Shown here: positions 8,653 to 16,447 of the stretch, one piece after another
Numbering within the stretch: the stretch's first letter is position 1
How the letters are laid out: every line of letters begins with the position of its first letter
Assembly (NCBI GenBank): GCA_018268315.1
Contig: JAFDWU010000002.1
Coordinates: 473,153-537,152, forward strand
From: Armatimonadota bacterium
GTDB lineage: Bacteria > Armatimonadota > Fimbriimonadia > Fimbriimonadales > Fimbriimonadaceae
Length of the DNA stretch: 64,000 nucleotides
Direction of reading: 5' to 3'
The notes under the pieces: generated by a model
The model's database searches: none
What the model saw: the letters and a program-made list of their open reading frames with translations, nothing else
What the model was told of the DNA's origin: nothing
Position numbers and translations under genes: made by a program

Positions 8653-9944
8653 ACACCGGGGTGCGCACTAGGTCGGAAGAGCTTTACGAGCGAGCTTGCG
8701 AGCTGATGCCGGGCGGCGTTAACAGCCCCGTCCGAGCGTTCAAGGCAGTTGGCGGAACCCCGCTTTACTTCCAAAAGGCGGCGGGCAGCCGCCTAACCGA
8801 CGCCGATGGCCGCGAGTACGTCGATTACGTCTGCTCTTGGGGCGCAATTATCCTGGGGCACGCCCACCCTTCGGTGATCTCCGCCATCGGCGATGCGGCC
8901 TCCCGAGGAACTAGCTACGGCGCACCTCATGAGGGCGAAGTGACGCTTGCCGAAGAGATTCTAAAGCGCATGCCGTTCCTGGATCGAGTGCGCTTTGTGA
9001 ATTCCGGCACCGAGGCATCGCTGGCAGTTATTCGCCTTGCGCGGGCAGCCACCGGCCGAAACAAGATTTTGAAGTTTGAAGGCAACTACCACGGGGCAGT
9101 GGATACGTTGCTTGCCAAAGCGGGTTCGGGCGTGGCGACGTTTAGCCTCCCCGATAGTGCCGGAGTGCCATCCGACACCGCCGCCAACACGCTTGTTGCG
9201 CCGTTCAACGACCTACAGGCTGTTCGAGCTCTCCTTGAGGCGAACGCCGGTCAGGTTGCCGCCGTGTTTGTGGAAGGCGTGGCCGGCAACATGGGGCTTG
9301 TTCCTCCTCAGCCGGGATTCCTTGAAGGATTGAAGGCGCTTTGCAATGAACACAAGTCGCTACTGATCCTGGATGAAGTGATGACCGGTTTCCGCGTCAG
9401 CGTCGGAGGCGTGATGGAACGCTACAACGTCAAGCCTGATCTCACAATCATGGGCAAGGTCATCGGCGGTGGCCTCCCGGTCGGCGCTTACGGCGGACGC
9501 AGAGATTTGATGGAGATGGTGGCCCCGCTCGGCCCGGTGTACCAAGCGGGCACGCTCAGCGGTAACCCGCTTGCGATGGCGGCAGGCTTTGCTACCCTTA
9601 AAGAGCTTGATGCTTCGGCTTACGCTCGGTTGGAGTCGCTGGGCAACCGGCTGGAAACCGCGCTTAGGTCGGCGGCCGCGAACGTCGGGGTAGCGACTCA
9701 GGTTCAAAGAGTCGGCTCCATGATTTCCGTGTTCTTTACCGAGCAACCGGTAACCGATTTCACCACCGCGCAAACCACCGACAAGGCACTATTCGCTAAG
9801 GTATTCCACGGCATGCTTAAACGCGGGTACTACCTTCCGCCGAGCGCGCTTGAGGCCTGGTTCTTCTCCTTGCAGCACACGGAAGAAGATATGGACCGCA
9901 CGGCAGAGGCTTTTGAAGCTTCGCTTCGGGAGGCAAGAGCATGA
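8649..9944 (+). CDS. hemL: Glutamate-1-semialdehyde 2,1-aminomutase
   Basis: This PLP enzyme moves the amino group of glutamate-1-semialdehyde to give 5-aminolevulinate, the step after HemA. The 431-residue protein opens with ELMPGGVNSPVRAFKAVGG, the family signature, and carries the PLP lysine in IMGKVIGGGLPVGAYGG (about residue 266). The GTG start at 8649 overlaps the chdC stop (GTGA) and has GGAGGAG 11 bases upstream. It ends in ATGA shared with hemE. Having hemL late in the operon rather than beside hemA is a local ordering detail. Confidence 0.95.
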   Translation: MNTGVRTRSEELYERACELMPGGVNSPVRAFKAVGGTPLYFQKAAGSRLTDADGREYVDYVCSWGAIILGHAHPSVISAIGDAASRGTSYGAPHEGEVTLAEEILKRMPFLDRVRFVNSGTEASLAVIRLARAATGRNKILKFEGNYHGAVDTLLAKAGSGVATFSLPDSAGVPSDTAANTLVAPFNDLQAVRALLEANAGQVAAVFVEGVAGNMGLVPPQPGFLEGLKALCNEHKSLLILDEVMTGFRVSVGGVMERYNVKPDLTIMGKVIGGGLPVGAYGGRRDLMEMVAPLGPVYQAGTLSGNPLAMAAGFATLKELDASAYARLESLGNRLETALRSAAANVGVATQVQRVGSMISVFFTEQPVTDFTTAQTTDKALFAKVFHGMLKRGYYLPPSALEAWFFSLQHTEEDMDRTAEAFEASLREARA

Positions 9945-10975
9945 AAGACAGTCTGTTCCTTAAAGCCTGCCGCGGGGAGCCTACGGAGCGACCACCGATT
10001 TGGCTGATGCGCCAGGCCGGTCGCTACCTTCCTGAATATCGAGCGTTGCGCGAGGGCCTTACGATGCTGCAGGCAGTCAGTACCCCTGACGTTGCCGTCG
10101 AGGCGACGCTGCAACCCATTCGCCGGTACGGATTCGATGCCGCCATCCTCTTCTCGGACTTGACGGTGGCGTTCACACCGATGGGCGCTCCGTTTGAGAT
10201 CAAAGAAGGCGTTGGGCCGGTCATCTTCGCCCCAGTGCGACAGGAATCAGACCTGGACCGCCTCCATCGCTTCGAGCCGGAAGAAGGACTCGGCTCGGTG
10301 ATGGAGACCATTCGCACGCTGAAGACGCAGCTAGAAGTTCCACTCATCGGCTTCACCGGTGCTCCGTTCACGTTAGCCTCCTACTTGGTTGAAGGCGGCC
10401 CCTCGCGAGACTTGCGATACACGAAGGCGATGATGTTGGGTGAGCCTAGGGCTTGGAACCGGCTGATGGGCCTCCTTTCGGACGTGGTAGTCGACTTCCT
10501 CTCCGCTCAACTCAACGCAGGCGCGGACGCCGTTCAGATTTTCGATTCCTGGGTTGGCAACCTCTCTCCGGAGGCGTACCGGCAGCATCTGCTACCGCAC
10601 ATGAAGTCGATCTTTGATCGCCTGCGGCCCCTGGGCGCTCCCGTCATCCATTTCGGAACGGGGAATCCGTTGCTGCTTCCGGTGATGCGCGAAGCGGGCG
10701 GCGATGTTGTTGGCGTTGACTTCAGGGTGAGCCTCACAACTGCCGCGCAGATGGTTCCCGGCGTGCCTTTGCAGGGCAACCTTGACCCAACAACGCTGTT
10801 TGCGGGCAACGAGGTCATCAAGAGGGAGGCGCTTCGCATTCTTCAAGAAGGCCAGAGCCTTCCCGGCCACATTTTCAATCTCGGTCACGGCATTCTTCAG
10901 CACACGCCGCTTGAGGGCGTGCAAACCCTGGTGGAAACCGTACAGACATTTAAGGCGACGACCGTCGTCGCGTAG
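9941..10975 (+). CDS. hemE: Uroporphyrinogen decarboxylase
   Basis: It decarboxylates the four acetate side chains of uroporphyrinogen III to give coproporphyrinogen III. The 344-residue protein has the N-terminal signature PPIWLMRQAGRYLPEYRALR with the substrate-binding arginines, the FSDLTVAFTPMG segment with the key Asp, and the C-terminal LGHGILQHTPLEGV block. It is coupled to hemL by ATGA, with a 10-base gap to hemH. Its product is the branch point at which this genome appears to use HemY, HemH and ChdC in that order. Confidence 0.95.
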   Translation: MKDSLFLKACRGEPTERPPIWLMRQAGRYLPEYRALREGLTMLQAVSTPDVAVEATLQPIRRYGFDAAILFSDLTVAFTPMGAPFEIKEGVGPVIFAPVRQESDLDRLHRFEPEEGLGSVMETIRTLKTQLEVPLIGFTGAPFTLASYLVEGGPSRDLRYTKAMMLGEPRAWNRLMGLLSDVVVDFLSAQLNAGADAVQIFDSWVGNLSPEAYRQHLLPHMKSIFDRLRPLGAPVIHFGTGNPLLLPVMREAGGDVVGVDFRVSLTTAAQMVPGVPLQGNLDPTTLFAGNEVIKREALRILQEGQSLPGHIFNLGHGILQHTPLEGVQTLVETVQTFKATTVVA

Positions 10976-10985
10976 GATATTTAAT

Positions 10986-11915
10986 ATGAACTCGAAACCC
11001 ATCGGCCTCTTGGTAATGCATTACGGAACCCCGGCTTCCATGGAAGACGTGGAGGCCTACTACACCCATATCCGCCGCGGACGTCCGCCGGAGAAAGAAG
11101 ACCTTGAAGACTTGATCTCCCGATACCAGGCCATCGGCGGCCCGTCGCCGCTAACGGCTACCTCGGAGCAGCAGGCTCAACTCATCTTGGAGGGCCTGAA
11201 GAAGCGCGGCATCGACGCTCGGCTCTACATCGGCGCGAAGCACGCTCCGCCATTCGTGGGTGACGCGGTGCGCCAAATGGCGGCAGACGGCATCGACGAA
11301 GCAGTGGGCCTAGTGCTCGCTCCGCAATACTCTTCCTTCAGCATCGCCGCTTATCGAAAGGCGGCCCTTGCTGCCGTTGAGGAATCACGTCCCCAAATGC
11401 AAATCTATTTTCTGGAGCGGTGGGGCGAGCTTCCCGCCTACATCGAGGCGCTTGCCGGCCACGTGAAAGAATCCGTGAAGGATTGGAATTTGGATGAGAC
11501 GCTGGTGATCTTCAGCGCCCACAGTTTGCCAAGGCGCATCATGGCGGAAGGCGATCCTTACGTAAAGGAGCTGATGGCCACAAGCCGATTAGTCGCCGAT
11601 GCCGCCGCGGTGCCGAATTGGCGCTTTGCTTTCCAAAGCGCGAGCAAAACCGGCGAACCTTGGCTTGGCCCGGACATCTTGGATGTGATCGACGAAGAAA
11701 AGGACAAGTATAAGAACGTCCTCGCCTGCACCGTAGGCTTCGTTTCAGATCACCTTGAAGTCTTGTACGACCTCGGCATTGAGACCCGCGACCATTGCGA
11801 GCAAGTCGGGATCAAGAACTACCGAAGGGCAAGCACCATCGGCGCCGATCCGAAGGTGATGGACGCGCTTGCCGAACAGTGCATGGGCCTGATCAAGGCC
11901 CCCACCTCGGCCTAA
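10986..11915 (+). CDS. hemH: Ferrochelatase, coproporphyrin type (CpfC/HemH)
   Basis: It inserts ferrous iron into a porphyrin; because chdC sits in the same operon the likely substrate is coproporphyrin III. From the ATG at 10986 the protein has 309 residues, the length of the soluble CpfC group, and no C-terminal membrane anchor. Motifs: GLLVMHYGTPASMEDVEAYY at the start, the metal-site His in IFSAHSLPRRI, and GFVSDHLEVLYDLGIE carrying the conserved Glu. In-frame codons upstream run back into hemE and are ignored. It is last in the operon and is followed by a strong hairpin. Confidence 0.92.
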   Translation: MNSKPIGLLVMHYGTPASMEDVEAYYTHIRRGRPPEKEDLEDLISRYQAIGGPSPLTATSEQQAQLILEGLKKRGIDARLYIGAKHAPPFVGDAVRQMAADGIDEAVGLVLAPQYSSFSIAAYRKAALAAVEESRPQMQIYFLERWGELPAYIEALAGHVKESVKDWNLDETLVIFSAHSLPRRIMAEGDPYVKELMATSRLVADAAAVPNWRFAFQSASKTGEPWLGPDILDVIDEEKDKYKNVLACTVGFVSDHLEVLYDLGIETRDHCEQVGIKNYRRASTIGADPKVMDALAEQCMGLIKAPTSA

Positions 11916-11930
11916 TAGGCCCAGACAACA

Positions 11931-11967
11931 TTGAGCCCCCAAGATGAGATCCATCTTGGGGGCTCAA
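11931..11967. terminator. Perfect 16-bp hairpin between convergent genes
   Basis: TTGAGCCCCCAAGATG pairs perfectly with CATCTTGGGGGCTCAA around a 5-base loop. It lies between the hemH stop and the convergent radical SAM stop. There is no long T-run on either side, so it may act as a bidirectional terminator or as an mRNA 3'-end stabiliser. Confidence 0.65.
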
Positions 11968-11975
11968 TGCACCAG

Positions 11976-13070
11976 TTACGCTGCGCCGATCAGTTCGCGG
12001 TTAGCCGCCTTTGGCTGATAGGAGCAGAAAGGATCACTACCGGCGGGGTTACCGGTATGGGCAAAGGCTCGGGCTCTGCTTCCGCCGCAAATCTTGCGGA
12101 ATTCGCATTCGCCACACTTGCCTTCGAAGTTGTTGACGTCGCGCACGTTCAGGAACACCTTTGAGGTGCGGTAGATCGTTGGGAGGTCTTGCAACCGCAC
12201 GTTCCCCGCTTTCAAAGGCAGGAAGCCGGAAGGATACACGTCGCCCATGTGGGATACGAAGACGATTCCATTGCCGTCCCTGATGCCATATCCGCGATGG
12301 ACGCTTGTGTGTCTCATTTCTTGGGCAGACATGCCTGCAGCAAGCATTCGCTCGTGGGCGACTCGGCGGTAAGACGGAGCTTCCGTCGTCTTGATCTGGA
12401 ACGGAGACTTCTGCGCGAGATCGTAGATCCAGTTCATCAGCTTTTCGCCGTGCACCGGGTCCATCTCGTTCAGCTCTGCGCCGCGGCCGATCGCGATGAG
12501 GAAGAACAGGCTCCATCGCATCAGCGGGAAGCCATGAAGCAGTTCGTATACCGCGGGCAGATTCTCGCTGGTCTCTTCAGAGACCAAGGTGTTGATCTGA
12601 AGCGGCAAGCCAACTTCACCAGCCCACCGAGCGGCCTGCATCGTCTTCTCGAAGCAGCCAGGCACTTGGCGAATGCTGTCGTGAATCTCAGCGGTCGGGC
12701 CATCCAGGCTAAGGGCGATGCTATCAACCCCAGCTTCCTTAAGCTGAGCGAGGATTTCGCGGGTTAGTTTGGAAGTCGCGGCAGGCGTGATGGACACTTT
12801 AATATCCAATTTGCGAGCGTAGGCGATGAGTTCAAATAGGCGCGGCCGCTCAAGCGGGTCGCCACCGGTAAGCACCAAGTGCGGCGACGGCTCGCCGAAC
12901 GAGGCGATTTGATCGAGAAGGCGCAAACCCTCTTCGTGAGTGAGTTCCTCGGGATGAGGAGTGGGCATGGCCGATGCGCGACAGTGTCGGCAAGAGAGAG
13001 CGCAGGCTCGCGTCGTTTCCCAATAAACGAGCATTGGATTCTTAGAAAAATCGATTGCAGTTGGATTCAT
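11976..13070 (-). CDS. Radical SAM/SPASM protein, heme-locus associated (TIGR04053-like)
   Basis: This 364-residue protein has the radical SAM cluster motif CALSCRHC (CX3CX2C, about residues 23-30), the GGDPLERP SAM-binding segment near 69, and a C-terminal SPASM-type Cys set (CGECEFRKICGG ... DPFC) for auxiliary iron-sulfur clusters. It resembles the TIGR04053 and AhbD/NirJ-related proteins often annotated as heme biosynthesis radical SAM proteins. Start ATG has GGGAGG seven bases upstream. It faces the heme operon tail-to-tail and is divergent from hemY. A heme-related role is suggested by context; AhbD would act on coproheme, but ChdC already covers that step, so the exact reaction is open. 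Confidence 0.8.
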   Translation of the reverse strand: MNPTAIDFSKNPMLVYWETTRACALSCRHCRASAMPTPHPEELTHEEGLRLLDQIASFGEPSPHLVLTGGDPLERPRLFELIAYARKLDIKVSITPAATSKLTREILAQLKEAGVDSIALSLDGPTAEIHDSIRQVPGCFEKTMQAARWAGEVGLPLQINTLVSEETSENLPAVYELLHGFPLMRWSLFFLIAIGRGAELNEMDPVHGEKLMNWIYDLAQKSPFQIKTTEAPSYRRVAHERMLAAGMSAQEMRHTSVHRGYGIRDGNGIVFVSHMGDVYPSGFLPLKAGNVRLQDLPTIYRTSKVFLNVRDVNNFEGKCGECEFRKICGGSRARAFAHTGNPAGSDPFCSYQPKAANRELIGAA

Positions 13071-13237
13071 AAAGACCTCCCGCTGTGTGTATGTTCAGCA
13101 ACTGTCATCGTTAAATGACTAGAATCATTATGGGTAGCACAGCCTCCCTCGAATCTGGGGTTAATTCTAACGACGAGGGCCTTCGGGCCCGCCTCCGCAA
13201 GCCAGAATGAATCTAGATTGATTAAGGAAACCGTAAA

Positions 13238-14590
13238 TTGAGAATCGCGATTGTTGGGGCAGGTATTTCCGGACTTGCGGCGGCTTACGACCTTCAGAAG
13301 CTCGAGGGTTTCGAGGTCACGCTATTTGATAAGAGCGCGGGCGTCGGCGGCAAGATCCAAACCGTGCGCGAAGGCGATTACCTGATCGAGCAGGGTCCCG
13401 ATTCCATCTTCTCCGCGAAACCGTGGGCGGTTGACCTGATGTGCGAGCTTGGCATGGAAGATGAGCTGGTTGAGCCGCTGTCCAGCGAGTTTTCGATTCT
13501 CACCAAGGGCAAGCTGCATAAGGTGCCAAGGGCTCTCGCCACCTTCATTCCTTCGGCCTCGGGCGCATTGGAAAAGGTGGGCTTTCTGAGCGCGGCCGCC
13601 AAGCGGCGAGCGCTGAAGGAAGCAGAGGTTGAACCTGGCGCGGGCGAAGATGAATCGATCGCCTCGTTCTTCCGCCGTCGATTTGGCCGCAAGTTTTCGG
13701 AGCTAGTGGCGGAGCCGCTTCTGGCGGGCACTCACGCGGGCGATCCCGAAAAGCTGAGCATGGCCGCTATGTATCCCGCCTATCTGGGCATGGAGCGGGA
13801 GCATGGGAGCGTTGCCGAGGCTGCCGCGAAGCGGCAGCACGCGAGTGGGCCGAGCCGTAAGGTTGGCTTTCTGACCCTGAAAGGGGGCATGGCGACCTTC
13901 CCGCAGCGCCTGGCCAACGCCCTAACGAACGTGCGCTGCATGCCTTCGACCGAAGTGCTTGGTCTTGCGCCGGAATCAGGGGCTGTTCGGCTTCAAACCT
14001 CGTCTGGCGAGTTCGTGTTCGACCATTTGATCCTCGCGGTACCGGCAAACGTTGCTTCCTCTCTCTTGGCCGGAAGTCGCCCGGGCGCGGCGGAAAAGCT
14101 TGGTCAAATTCAGTACGTTTCCACCGCCATCGCCACGCTCGTATACAAGCGAAGCGCTTTTCCCGAGCCCCTTACCGGCAACGGGTTTCTTGTGCCTTTC
14201 AGCGAGCCATCCGCGATCACCGGCTGCACCTGGAGCTCGAACAAGTGGGCCTCTCGCGCGCCGGAAGATGAGCTTTTGATTCGAGCGTTTATGGGGCGGA
14301 CCGGCGGGCTTAACGTTGACGATTTTGATGATGATTCCCTGATTGCGCAGGCTGCGGATGAGCTATCGGTGTTAGTGAAGCCGAGCCAGCCGCCTCTGTT
14401 CACCCGATTGGATCGATGGCCGAAGGCGATGGCACAGTATGAGCTTGGGCATCTTGCCTTGCTGGCGGGCATCGAGGAGTCGCTGGCGGGTCTGCCGATT
14501 AGCCTGGTCGGCTCGTCGTACCGGGGCAACAGCATCCCGGACTGCGTGCGTCAGGGCCGCGAAGCGGCGCGTAAGCTTGCTGCCAAGTGA
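13238..14590 (+). CDS. hemY: Coproporphyrinogen III / protoporphyrinogen oxidase (HemY/CgoX)
   Basis: This FAD enzyme removes six electrons from the porphyrinogen using oxygen. With ChdC and CpfC next door, the physiological substrate is probably coproporphyrinogen III (CgoX). The 450-residue chain has the Rossmann motif IVGAGISGLAAAYDLQKLEG followed by an acidic strand end, VGGKIQTV, the GPDS loop, and the C-terminal FAD motif RGNSIPDCVRQGREAA. The start is a TTG at 13238 with TAAGGAAA eight bases upstream. It is transcribed on its own from the region shared with the divergent radical SAM gene and ends at a terminator. Confidence 0.9.
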   Translation: MRIAIVGAGISGLAAAYDLQKLEGFEVTLFDKSAGVGGKIQTVREGDYLIEQGPDSIFSAKPWAVDLMCELGMEDELVEPLSSEFSILTKGKLHKVPRALATFIPSASGALEKVGFLSAAAKRRALKEAEVEPGAGEDESIASFFRRRFGRKFSELVAEPLLAGTHAGDPEKLSMAAMYPAYLGMEREHGSVAEAAAKRQHASGPSRKVGFLTLKGGMATFPQRLANALTNVRCMPSTEVLGLAPESGAVRLQTSSGEFVFDHLILAVPANVASSLLAGSRPGAAEKLGQIQYVSTAIATLVYKRSAFPEPLTGNGFLVPFSEPSAITGCTWSSNKWASRAPEDELLIRAFMGRTGGLNVDDFDDDSLIAQAADELSVLVKPSQPPLFTRLDRWPKAMAQYELGHLALLAGIEESLAGLPISLVGSSYRGNSIPDCVRQGREAARKLAAK

Positions 14591-14598
14591 GAAGGCGC

Positions 14599-14624
14599 AA
14601 GCCGCCCTATCCCGGGCGGCTTTT
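14599..14624 (+). terminator. Rho-independent terminator of hemY
   Basis: AAGCCGCCC and GGGCGGCTT form a 9-bp stem around a 6-base loop (TATCCC), followed by TT, eight bases after the hemY stop. Confidence 0.7.
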
Positions 14625-14760
14625 GGGACAATGCTTTGGCTATCCAGGCAAGGTCCCGCTGCTTTAGCTGAGACGCAACAGGAGCATACGAATTCACTCA
14701 TATCCCCGAACTCGTCCCTAGACCAGACCCTAACAAGCACCCCGACTCGCGGTCTTAGGG

Positions 14761-14823
14761 CGTCGCCGCGGGAGGCAGCGGCGAAGTCGCTGCCGGGGGT
14801 TGGGTGGGCAAAGGCGGCGACGT
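14761..14823 (-). repeat. REP-like dispersed repeat, copy B (inverted)
   Basis: The reverse complement of this 63-bp stretch aligns almost end to end with copy A at 1648-1709. Both have ACGTCGCCG and CGGCGACG ends, a TT(G/A)CCCACCC block and CCCCCGGCAGCG. It abuts the 3' end of the truncated gene at 14839-15126. The remaining bases of 14625-14838 show no gene that I can support. Confidence 0.6.
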
Positions 14824-14838
14824 CCCATCCGAACCTCA

Positions 14839-15126
14839 TCATTCAGCGGAGCCCGGACTGAAGAATAGCGAGATGAGGGCGTAGAGTCCCAGCAGGGCCA
14901 CTAGCCCAACCGGGATCATCGCAAGCATCGTCGCTAGCCAATCCCGCCGCAGCACGCCGTTGATTTCAATGCCCCGAAGACGAACGTGATCGCGAGCGGT
15001 CTCGTACAGCATCCAGTCGGCGGCCAAAATCAGCAGCCCTGCAATCGCCTGCCCAATGATGGATCTAAGCGAGCGGTTCACATTTTTGGTTCCCTGATAT
15101 GCGGGACGATTGTTTGGTCTCCGCAC
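14839..15126 (-). pseudogene. Truncated third paralog of the 1749-3691 membrane proteins
   Basis: This 95-residue frame matches the first third of the protein at 2768-3691: a membrane helix near 20-37, then VRLRGIEINGVLRRDWLA, and a second helix near 70-90. It then stops after LFFSPGSAE, where the relatives continue into a soluble PH-like block. The stop is followed within about 15 bases by REP-like copy B. This suggests the rest of the gene was lost by deletion or rearrangement at the repeat. It could still be expressed as a two-helix protein. Confidence 0.55.
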
Positions 15127-15141
15127 GTTCGAGGGCTGCGG

Positions 15142-16122
15142 TTATAGTTCCGCGCTCTTCCCAACCCCCAATTCTCTTGCCCTGCGCAGAACCAGACTCG
15201 CTGCGGCGGCATCCTGCACGCCGACCCCCACCGACTTGTAAAGCGTGATCTCCTCCGCCGATTGCCGCCCCGGCTTCACCCCCAGAACCACCTCGCCGAT
15301 TTCGGTGAGCGAATTGAGCGTAAACGCCCCCTCCTCAAACGGCAAGCGGAGGTCGTTACTGCCCGCCGAGAATGGGAGGGTTGCGGTAGAGCGCTGCTCC
15401 ACAAAGATCCGCGCCTGGCGCACGGTTTCGGCGTCCACCTCCCGCCCCTCCGCGCTTAATCCGACCGACGTGACATGCGCGCCCGGGCTCAGCCACTCGC
15501 GCCGCACCACCGGATCGTGAGGATGGGTGGTAGCGCAAACCACGTCCGCTCCCTGCGTGGCCTCCGCCCAGCTGGACACCGCTCGGAACGGCAAATCAAG
15601 CTCCGCCTTCATCCGGTTGGCCAGCTTTTCTGCCGCTTGCAAGGAGCGGCTGGCGATGCGAATCTCCTTGAAATCCCTCACCCGGGTAACCGCCTTGGCG
15701 TGAGATTCCGCCTGCACGCCGGTCCCCAAAATCGCGAGCACCGAGGACTCCGGTCGGGAAAGCAGCTTGACAGATAGCGCCGAAGCGGCGGCGGTCCGCG
15801 TCGCCGTAATTTCCGTGCCATCCAGCATCGCAATCGCTTGACCGGTGGCGGGATCGAACACCACGATCACCGCCTGATGTGAGGGCAGCCCCTTCTCGTG
15901 GTTACCAGGGAAAACGGAGACCAGCTTAGAGGCAAGCGCGTTCGCCGAAGGGCAATACGCCGCCATCGCCCCCAGAAATCCCACGCCTTCCACGCTCGCG
16001 CCGATTCGTGGCGGCTGAGACGCCCTCCCCGCGCTGATATCGGCCATCGCCCCCGAGACGGCGTCGAGGAGATCGTCGAGATTCAGCAGGCTCCGTATCT
16101 CGGACTGGGTTAGGAGAAGCAT
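15142..16122 (-). CDS. Ornithine cyclodeaminase / mu-crystallin family protein
   Basis: This 326-residue NAD(P)-dependent enzyme has the family layout: an N-terminal half with KLVSVFPGNHEKGLPSHQA and DGTEITATRTAAASALS, and a Rossmann half with LAILGTGVQAESHAKAV (GxGxQ) near residue 130. Members include ornithine cyclodeaminase, alanine dehydrogenase (archaeal type) and ketimine reductases; the sequence alone does not choose among them. It lies 15 bases downstream, in reading direction 3', from where the truncated paralog starts, but no functional link is evident. Confidence 0.85.
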   Translation of the reverse strand: MLLLTQSEIRSLLNLDDLLDAVSGAMADISAGRASQPPRIGASVEGVGFLGAMAAYCPSANALASKLVSVFPGNHEKGLPSHQAVIVVFDPATGQAIAMLDGTEITATRTAAASALSVKLLSRPESSVLAILGTGVQAESHAKAVTRVRDFKEIRIASRSLQAAEKLANRMKAELDLPFRAVSSWAEATQGADVVCATTHPHDPVVRREWLSPGAHVTSVGLSAEGREVDAETVRQARIFVEQRSTATLPFSAGSNDLRLPFEEGAFTLNSLTEIGEVVLGVKPGRQSAEEITLYKSVGVGVQDAAAASLVLRRARELGVGKSAEL

Positions 16123-16231
16123 TTCTCAAGTATGAAGAATGAGCTCGACATTCAAATCCTTAATATGTCAACAGCTAATGAATTGTGTTTAAGTACCGTC
16201 TTATGATAACCTCCTACCCTAGCAGGATGTC

Positions 16232-16444
16232 ATGAAGAATAGCGGGTTGATCTTAGGCGGGGTGATTGCTGGCTCGGTGTTGGGCGTTCTGTGCACCCTA
16301 TCTTATGTCTCATTTCAGAACGGCCTCTTTGACAAATCCTTTCGAGAAGGACTTGGTTTTGGGCTGGGCTTAGGCATTGTGTTCTCACTCGTCAACGGCC
16401 TTATTGGTCTTTATAACCACTTGGCTTTTCGCTTGCGGAATTAA
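16232..16444 (+). CDS. Small two-helix membrane protein
   Basis: This 70-residue protein has two hydrophobic helices (about 5-28 and 42-62), the second rich in Gly (LGFGLGLGIVFSLVNG). The ATG has AGGA five bases upstream. It ends three bases before the membrane-anchored phosphoesterase, so the two are probably cotranscribed and it may be a partner subunit. No homologous family is recognised. Confidence 0.6.
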   Translation: MKNSGLILGGVIAGSVLGVLCTLSYVSFQNGLFDKSFREGLGFGLGLGIVFSLVNGLIGLYNHLAFRLRN

Positions 16445-16447
16445 CCA

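Noticed and set aside
11931-12164. 77-residue plus-strand frame starting in the hairpin after hemH
   Set aside because: Its start lies in a perfect terminator-like hairpin and it is antisense to the radical SAM gene.
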